Shown one piece after another: positions 17,043 through 21,851 of a DNA stretch of 21,851 bases (positions are counted from its first letter, which is position 1; every line of letters begins with the position of its first letter). Origin of the DNA: JANQPA01 sp964628385 (GTDB taxonomy: Bacteria > Bacteroidota > Bacteroidia > Chitinophagales > Saprospiraceae); the NCBI GenBank assembly GCA_964628385.1, contig CAZVOD010000080.1:1-21851 (forward strand), read 5' to 3'. The notes under the pieces were generated by a model. The model did not search any database. It worked only from the letters and a program-made list of their open reading frames with translations, and was not told the origin of the DNA. A program made the translations under genes and the position numbers.

Positions 17043-17744
17043 ATGATTAACACTGCCATTATTCTTGCCGGAGGCTTTGGAACTCGCCTGCAATCTGTTG
17101 TTGCTGATGTGCCTAAACCCATGGCGCCGGTAGCGGGAAAACCCTTCCTGGAATACCTATTGCATTATGCCAAGCTCAATGGGATCACCAAAGCTATTCT
17201 CTCTGTGGGGTACAAACACGAAGTGATTGTTAAGTATTTTGGAAATCGATACAAAGAGCTCTACCTGCATTACGCTGTTGAAGATCAACCGCTGGGTACA
17301 GGTGGCGCCATCTGGGATGCTTTTTCATTTTGTGAAAATGAGGATGTAGTGGTGCTAAACGGCGATTCTTTATTTGAAGTGGATATTCAGGCCATGGGCC
17401 GATTCAAATACAAAAGGCAGGCCGAGATGGTGCTTGCCCTAAAGCCTATGACTAATTTTGATCGATACGGGGTGGTAGAAATGGAGATAACAGAACGCAT
17501 CAGTAAGTTTGAGGAAAAACGATTTCGCGAAGCCGGCCTGATCAACGGCGGGGTTTATACCTTTAATGTAGGCTGGGCCAAACAACTGGGACTGCCCCGG
17601 CAATTTTCTTTTGAAAAAGAAGTACTGGAAAAATATGTAGCCGAAAAGGCCTTCTACGGGTTTATCTCGGAAGGCTATTTCATCGATATTGGAATTCCGG
17701 TGGATTACGATCGCGCGCAAACAGAATTTTTAGATCGAAAATAG
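17043..17744 (+). CDS. hddC: D-glycero-alpha-D-manno-heptose 1-phosphate guanylyltransferase
   Basis: This is a 233-residue sugar-1-phosphate nucleotidyltransferase with the N-terminal signature LAGGFGTRLQ (8-17), then PKPMAPV (24-30). The metal-binding Asp is D108 in LNGDSLFE, and the C-terminal FIDIGIPVDYDRA segment carries the second metal site. Motifs alone would fit several nucleotidyltransferases of this size, such as the alpha-D-mannose or glucose phosphate type. The gene order hddA-gmhA-hddC-gmhB makes GTP-dependent activation of heptose 1-phosphate the best reading, yielding GDP-D-glycero-alpha-D-manno-heptose. The gmhA gene ends 32 bases upstream. Confidence 0.87.
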   Translation: MINTAIILAGGFGTRLQSVVADVPKPMAPVAGKPFLEYLLHYAKLNGITKAILSVGYKHEVIVKYFGNRYKELYLHYAVEDQPLGTGGAIWDAFSFCENEDVVVLNGDSLFEVDIQAMGRFKYKRQAEMVLALKPMTNFDRYGVVEMEITERISKFEEKRFREAGLINGGVYTFNVGWAKQLGLPRQFSFEKEVLEKYVAEKAFYGFISEGYFIDIGIPVDYDRAQTEFLDRK

Positions 17745-17945
17745 CTTCGTTGATGAAACGCTCCTTTCTCCCCATTTTAGTTTGTTGATTTTTCTTTTTC
17801 ACAAAGGAGTATCAAAAGTCCTAAAAGGTAGTTTTGAAAATGGAGTTGAAGGATTAATCAACAGCTTTGCAATGTACAGCAAGAACTTCCATTGCAAGGT
17901 GACGGACGATACATACTCGTAAACTATAAATAAACAGTCAATTCT
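17745..17945 (+). promoter_or_regulatory. 201-base gap before gmhB with inverted repeats and a possible -7 box
   Basis: This spacer is unusually long for the glycan block. It holds CTCCTTT (17761-17767) facing AAAGGAG (17803-17809), and a 10-bp stem CTTTGCAATG (17865-17874) with CATTGCAAGG (17890-17899), including one G-U pair, around a 15-base loop. A perfect TAnnTTTG box, TAGTTTTG (17829-17836), has no good -33 partner. The second hairpin lacks a T tract, so it is not a standard terminator. Either a separate gmhB promoter with a structured leader or a processing site would fit. Confidence 0.35.
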
Positions 17946-18506
17946 GTGATTCAAGTCGACAAAACCTGGACGCTTTTCCTCGATCGGGATGGCGTCATCA
18001 ACCACCGCTGGAAAGGCGATTATGTGAAACGCTGGGAAGACTTTAAATTTCTGGAGGGTGTGCTGGAAGCTATCGCTGCTTTCAATAATCGTTTTGGAAA
18101 AATAGTGGTAGTAACTAACCAGCAGGGCGTAGGCAAAGGCCTGATGACCCGGGAAGCCCTGGATGCCATCCACCGCACTATGGTGGAGCAGATCCAACAG
18201 GCCGATGGGCGAATTGACGCTGTTTACGCCTGCACTACTCTCAACGATGCCGATAACAACTGCCGCAAACCTCAGCCGGATATGGGACATTGGGCCCAAA
18301 AAGAATTCCCCGAAATTGAATTCCAAAAGGCTATCATGGTAGGCGATTCCATTACAGATATTCAATTTGGTGAAAATTTAGGGATGAAAACGGTCTGGGT
18401 GCGTGGCAAAGAAGACGAATACCATCGCCTCAGAAAATTAGCCGGCCAAATCCGTATCGATTACCGCGTAAGCGGCCTGAAAGAATTGCTAACTTTGTTG
18501 GAATAG
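17946..18506 (+). CDS. gmhB: D-glycero-D-manno-heptose-1,7-bisphosphate 7-phosphatase (HAD family)
   Basis: GmhB removes the C7 phosphate from heptose 1,7-bisphosphate. The 186-residue protein has all four HAD motifs: nucleophile D13 and acid D15 in FLDRDGV, T57 in TNQQG, K108 in CRKPQP, and G133-D134-S with D138. The start is GTG at 17946, eight codons before the first strand. E. coli GmhB has a zinc loop with C-x-H and C-x-C ligands before the RKP motif. Here only C96 and C106 remain in an 11-residue loop with no histidine, so zinc binding is probably lost or altered. A histidinol-phosphatase-like HAD is the alternative, but the hddA-gmhA-hddC context favours GmhB. Confidence 0.83.
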   Translation: MIQVDKTWTLFLDRDGVINHRWKGDYVKRWEDFKFLEGVLEAIAAFNNRFGKIVVVTNQQGVGKGLMTREALDAIHRTMVEQIQQADGRIDAVYACTTLNDADNNCRKPQPDMGHWAQKEFPEIEFQKAIMVGDSITDIQFGENLGMKTVWVRGKEDEYHRLRKLAGQIRIDYRVSGLKELLTLLE

Positions 18507-18509
18507 TAG

Positions 18510-18529
18510 GCTGGGCATTCCTAGCTTTT
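18510..18529 (+). terminator. Short intrinsic terminator after gmhB
   Basis: GCTGGG (18510-18515) pairs with CCTAGC (18520-18525), with one G-U pair, around a CATT loop, followed by TTTT (18526-18529). It starts four bases after the gmhB stop codon and overlaps the stop codon of the convergent Smr gene. The stem is small, so confidence is moderate. Confidence 0.5.
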
Positions 18530-19571
18530 AAAGGTTGACTTCCGTAGCTCCGTAGCCATATTTGGGATGGTATTCATTTTTGAAGCTCACTACCTGATCG
18601 TTTTGCTTGAGAATATTGGCGATCTCATTTTTGAGGGTTCCTTTTCCCACACCGTGGATAATGTACACCCGCTCTATACCCAGGCGGATAGCTTTCGCCA
18701 GGTATTGCTCAAAATGAAACAACTGAGTCGATAAAATTTCTTTGGTATTCAGCTTTTGGTGATGCGGTACCAGGCGCTCGATATGCAGATCCATTTCCGT
18801 TTTGAATTCCGCAATTTCCAGGATATCTACCTTGTAGTAATCGCCGAGGTCTTCTTGGTGGAAGGTCGTACGGGCATTGCGCTTGGTGTAGCTGGCCAGG
18901 TCTTCCTCCTGCTTTTTGGCCTCCTCTTTGGTTAGTTGTTCAAACACCTTAAACAAATGCACCGGTTTGTTTAGCAGTGGCGCGGTAGATATTTTTTTGA
19001 AAAATTGCTTGGGCTTGATGCGCAGGGTTTTGTGCAAACGGCCTTCGGTACCTGCCGTAGTCACCCGCCAGCATTCCACCTCAAACAAAGGCGAGTCATT
19101 CAACTGATCAAACAGCAAATCGCCTACCTCATACACCGACATGGCGTTGATCTTGCCGTTGTAGCGTTCTACTATTCGGCCGCTCAGCTTCAGCGTCAAT
19201 GTAAAAAGCGCTTCGTGCCTCGTATCGTTGATCAGGTACATTTTGAACTTCTCGGCTAGCGCATCATACTTCAGGATAGGATCAAAAGCCAATTGCAAGC
19301 CTTTAGACTTAATGATGGCATACTGCTGCTGGGCGGGCTCCCGGTCGGGAGGCGTTATTTCCCTGGCTCTTTTCCCCCGTACAATCTTGGCTTTTACAGG
19401 CGGCTTATGGCTATTTCCTTCTGCCCGCTCCAGATCATCAATGAAAGCAGGGATTTCTACGTCATCCTCATCTAGCAACACCATGATCATGTCACCATCA
19501 ATCATTTGGGTGACCACGCCCTCATCACTGGTATTCTTAAACCGCACTCTGTTGCCTATTGAGAATAACAT
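18528..19571 (-). CDS. DUF2027 and Smr domain protein (MutS2-type Smr nuclease domain)
   Basis: This 347-residue protein joins an N-terminal DUF2027 barrel (about 1-55; SIGNRVRFKNTSDEGVV opening) to a middle region with beta-rich segments (about 85-190). A coiled or charged linker rich in Lys and Glu follows (about 205-245), then a C-terminal Smr domain. The Smr signatures are M260-D-L-H263 in the LDLH position and H306-G-V-G-K-G311 in the HGxGxG position. Smr domains cut or nick nucleic acids, and in MutS2 relatives act on branched DNA or on mRNA of stalled ribosomes. No MutS ATPase part is present. This fusion is widespread in Bacteroidota, and its exact substrate is not known to me. It converges on gmhB and diverges from the caspase gene. 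Confidence 0.88.
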   Translation of the reverse strand: MLFSIGNRVRFKNTSDEGVVTQMIDGDMIMVLLDEDDVEIPAFIDDLERAEGNSHKPPVKAKIVRGKRAREITPPDREPAQQQYAIIKSKGLQLAFDPILKYDALAEKFKMYLINDTRHEALFTLTLKLSGRIVERYNGKINAMSVYEVGDLLFDQLNDSPLFEVECWRVTTAGTEGRLHKTLRIKPKQFFKKISTAPLLNKPVHLFKVFEQLTKEEAKKQEEDLASYTKRNARTTFHQEDLGDYYKVDILEIAEFKTEMDLHIERLVPHHQKLNTKEILSTQLFHFEQYLAKAIRLGIERVYIIHGVGKGTLKNEIANILKQNDQVVSFKNEYHPKYGYGATEVNL

Positions 19572-19703
19572 GGTTATTTTTAAATTAATAAAAACCGTAA
19601 AATAGCAAAAAATTTTTTATTAGCTCGACTATCAATAGATATGAACGGGAAATGTATTCATGTAGTTTAAGATTACTTTAGTTTTATTAAACCAGGCCTT
19701 TCA

Positions 19704-19735
19704 TTGAGCCATTTTCAAAATATTTTCTACTTTAG
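19704..19735 (+). promoter_or_regulatory. Weak candidate promoter for the caspase-FGE gene
   Basis: TTG (19704-19706), 21 bases, then TACTTTAG (19728-19735), one mismatch from TAnnTTTG. It lies in the AT-rich 271-base space between the divergent Smr and caspase genes. A second TACTTTAG at 19674-19681 has no obvious -33 box. CTACT/AGTAG arms (19727-19738) surround the box, so an operator is conceivable. Confidence 0.28.
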
Positions 19736-19842
19736 TAGCTGTTTCTAGGGTTGTGTTATAAAATGTATGATGACTATTAAACTGATCCATTAGGGTCAGC
19801 ATGTGGATAGAAAATAGACTTAATTTTAACCTCAGCCTTTTT

Positions 19843-21851
19843 ATGTCAGATCAGGATTTACAACGTGGTTTTGGACGAAAAGATAGCAATCAGGCTACTC
19901 CTATAGGAAAATCCTACTTCCTGGGAATAGGCATTAACGAATATGTCCATTTCCGACCTTTAAATAATGCAGTGAAGGATGTGCTGGATATAGCAGCTAT
20001 TCTGATCGAGCAATACGATGTAGATAGTGAAAATGTAAGATTGTTAAGAAACGAGGAAGCTACTCGAGAAAATATCATTCACGAACTGGATGAATTGAGC
20101 GAAAAGGTAGGGCCAGATGATAAATTGATCATCTATTTCTCCGGGCATGGATTGCTGAAAAAAAGGTCTGATCGAGGCTTCTGGGTTCCTATAGATGCCC
20201 AAAAAGGAAAGACTGCACAGTTCATCAGAAATAACACCGTTTTAGAATACGTGGAAGACATCAATTCCCGACATACCTTACTGATAGCCGATGCTTGCTT
20301 TTCCGGGTCTTTGCTGGATGCCAAAACAGGAGACGATAACCTGGCCATGCAAGAGTACGAGCGATATCGTTCTCGTTGGATTTTATGTTCTGGTCGCTCC
20401 AATGAAATGGTATCAGATGGGAAGCCAGGTCAGAATAGTCCTTTTACCCAAAGTATTCTTCAGGTGTTAAAGCGAAACGCGGATTCAAAATTGAATATTG
20501 GGAAATTGGCAGATAAGGTGACTACCCTTACCCGCAGCAAAGACCAACAAATGCCCATAGCTGGTCCTTTGCGCTTTGCAGGAGATCAAAATGGGCAATA
20601 CGTATTTACGCGGCAGGATAAAGAAGAAGGCATCTGGGCAGATGCAGAAGCAAAGCACTCTATTGCAGCTTATGAGACTTATTTAGCGCAATTTCCCAAC
20701 GGTAAATATAAAGCCAAGGCGGAAAAAGAATTGAAATTACTTTATCAAAAAGATGCCGAGGCCAAAGAAGATGCATTTTGGAAGGATAGTTTAGATGAAA
20801 ATAGTAAAAAAGCCTACGAAGCTTATTTAATGGCTTTTCCCAATGGGAAATATATTCAGCAAGCACTAAAGGCAATAGATGATATTAGAGATCTCGAAGC
20901 ATGGAAAGAGGCAGAGCGCTTTGATGATTTTAGCAGTTACACCAAGTATTTACTCAATTTCTCCAATGGGAAATACAGTGCGCAGGCCGCCGAAAGAAGG
21001 CAGCTAAAAAGTAGTAGCTATGGTAAAACCTATGCTCCTGATTTTCTAGAAGAAAAAGAAAAAAATACTACAAGAAAGCCAGCGGAAAAACCAACAAAAC
21101 CAAAAGAGATCCAACCAGAAATAAAGCCTTTACAGTCCGGCCCTAATAAAAAGAGAATAATACAAATAGGTGGTGGACTATTAGGTCTGGTGCTATTGGT
21201 CTTTGTGGTGGATCGCAGTCTTCCAACTTTCCAAGATACAGCGATAGCGAGAGAGCCTTTATCTGACCTACAAGCTCGATTGGATACGTTGAGTTTTCCA
21301 ACCCCAAAAATGATTGATGTAAAGGGCAGCACTTTCAAAATGGGACGTCAAAAAGGCAAAGGAGAAGATCGTGAACTGCCTGTTCATGAGGTGACATTAA
21401 GCGATTTTCGCATGAGCCAAACAGAAGTAACTTTAGAACAATACGATGCGTTTTGTAGCGCTACCCAGAGAGATAAGCCAAGTGATCAAGGTTGGGGTCG
21501 AAAAAAACGACCTGTAATCAATGTGAGTTGGTACGATGCCATTGAATACTGCAATTGGTTGAGCGAACAAGCCGGTTTAACAGCTTACTACAGCATTGAT
21601 AAAACGCAAAAAGACCCAAACAACAATTATAAATTTGATAATATTAAATGGCTGGTAAGCATAAATGAAGGCGCCAATGGCTTTCGCTTGCCTACCGAGG
21701 CAGAATGGGAGTATGCAGCCCGGGGAGGGAATCAATCGAAAGGCTATCGCTATGCAGGAAGTGATGAACCAAAAACAGTGGCCTGGTATGATGAGAATTC
21801 AAGCAGTAAAACACAAGAAGTGGGCCTTCGGCAACCCAATGAGTTAGGATT
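19843..21851 (+). CDS. Caspase-like (C14) protease fused through one membrane helix to an FGE-sulfatase domain; 3' end outside window
   Basis: The frame stays open to the right edge (669 codons seen). The chosen start is ATG at 19843. An in-frame ATG at 19801 would add 14 residues, with a stop at 19783. Residues about 22-230 are a caspase/metacaspase-like domain: the strand FLGIGINEY, catalytic H102 in YFSGHG and C152 in ADACFSGS. Three related repeats follow, each with W, then YLxxFPNGKY (or SNGKY), ending near 289, 337 and 378. After a Lys/Pro/Glu-rich linker comes one membrane helix (about 439-456), preceded by KKR. From about 487 there is an FGE-sulfatase/SUMF1 domain with HEVTLSDFRMSQTEVT, NVSWYDAIEYCNWLS and GFRLPTEAEWEYAARGG. 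The positive-inside rule puts the protease in the cytoplasm and the FGE domain outside. This suggests an extracytoplasmic sensor driving a proteolytic effector. Whether FGE chemistry remains cannot be judged because the C-terminal part is missing. Confidence 0.9.
   Translation, partial: MSDQDLQRGFGRKDSNQATPIGKSYFLGIGINEYVHFRPLNNAVKDVLDIAAILIEQYDVDSENVRLLRNEEATRENIIHELDELSEKVGPDDKLIIYFSGHGLLKKRSDRGFWVPIDAQKGKTAQFIRNNTVLEYVEDINSRHTLLIADACFSGSLLDAKTGDDNLAMQEYERYRSRWILCSGRSNEMVSDGKPGQNSPFTQSILQVLKRNADSKLNIGKLADKVTTLTRSKDQQMPIAGPLRFAGDQNGQYVFTRQDKEEGIWADAEAKHSIAAYETYLAQFPNGKYKAKAEKELKLLYQKDAEAKEDAFWKDSLDENSKKAYEAYLMAFPNGKYIQQALKAIDDIRDLEAWKEAERFDDFSSYTKYLLNFSNGKYSAQAAERRQLKSSSYGKTYAPDFLEEKEKNTTRKPAEKPTKPKEIQPEIKPLQSGPNKKRIIQIGGGLLGLVLLVFVVDRSLPTFQDTAIAREPLSDLQARLDTLSFPTPKMIDVKGSTFKMGRQKGKGEDRELPVHEVTLSDFRMSQTEVTLEQYDAFCSATQRDKPSDQGWGRKKRPVINVSWYDAIEYCNWLSEQAGLTAYYSIDKTQKDPNNNYKFDNIKWLVSINEGANGFRLPTEAEWEYAARGGNQSKGYRYAGSDEPKTVAWYDENSSSKTQEVGLRQPNELG

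Noticed and set aside
19801..19842. Starting the caspase-FGE protein at the in-frame ATG at 19801
   Set aside because: It is possible, but the added 14 residues lie outside the caspase fold and the ATG at 19843 gives a more typical N-terminus; kept only as an alternative.
21665..21847. A short plus-strand frame inside the FGE-sulfatase region
   Set aside because: It is a shadow frame: the main frame there encodes the conserved GFRLPTEAEWEYAARGG segment.

Overview
This window looks like a chromosomal segment of a Bacteroidota bacterium, most likely from the Saprospirales (Lewinella-like) side of the phylum. Several genes are typical of that phylum: two DUF4199 membrane proteins, a BatA-type N-terminal-domain protein, a dihydroorotase-like protein without metal ligands, a DUF2027-Smr protein, and a caspase fused to an FGE-sulfatase domain. 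Three upstream regions also carry good matches to the Bacteroidota promoter (TTTG or TTG, about 20 bases, TAnnTTTG). Genes show no consistent Shine-Dalgarno sequences, as expected for the phylum. The genus is inference.

Bases 1-264 contain no convincing gene but several small perfect inverted repeats. Three independent genes follow: a short secreted protein with a regular cysteine ladder (265-885), a metallo-beta-lactamase-fold hydrolase of the lactonase type (957-1805), and a three-helix membrane protein with a long TPR tail (1887-4181). A strong hairpin terminator ends that gene. A textbook promoter then drives a Dna2-like nuclease-helicase (4354-7746), which meets the queuosine-pathway gene queE tail to tail with a 4-base overlap.

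A second block runs rightward from 8533: a BatA-domain protein with a VWA-like region, then a degenerate dihydroorotase paralogue, then two DUF4199 genes separated by an intrinsic terminator. Closely packed glycan genes follow: a polyprenyl-type GT2 glycosyltransferase, a GT4 glycosyltransferase, hddA, gmhA, hddC and, after a 201-base gap, gmhB. The last four together encode the whole route from sedoheptulose 7-phosphate to GDP-D-glycero-alpha-D-manno-heptose, so the block probably makes and transfers a heptose-containing surface glycan.

A DUF2027-Smr protein lies on the minus strand (18528-19571). Divergent from it, an open frame that runs off the right edge (19843-21851) encodes a caspase-like protease with an intact His/Cys dyad, three short W...YLxxFPNGKY repeats, one membrane helix and an FGE-sulfatase (C-type-lectin-fold) domain. 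This predicted membrane-spanning sensor-protease is the most intriguing item here. FGE-type domains fused to such effectors are known targets of diversity-generating retroelements in some bacteria, but the decisive 3' part lies outside the window.
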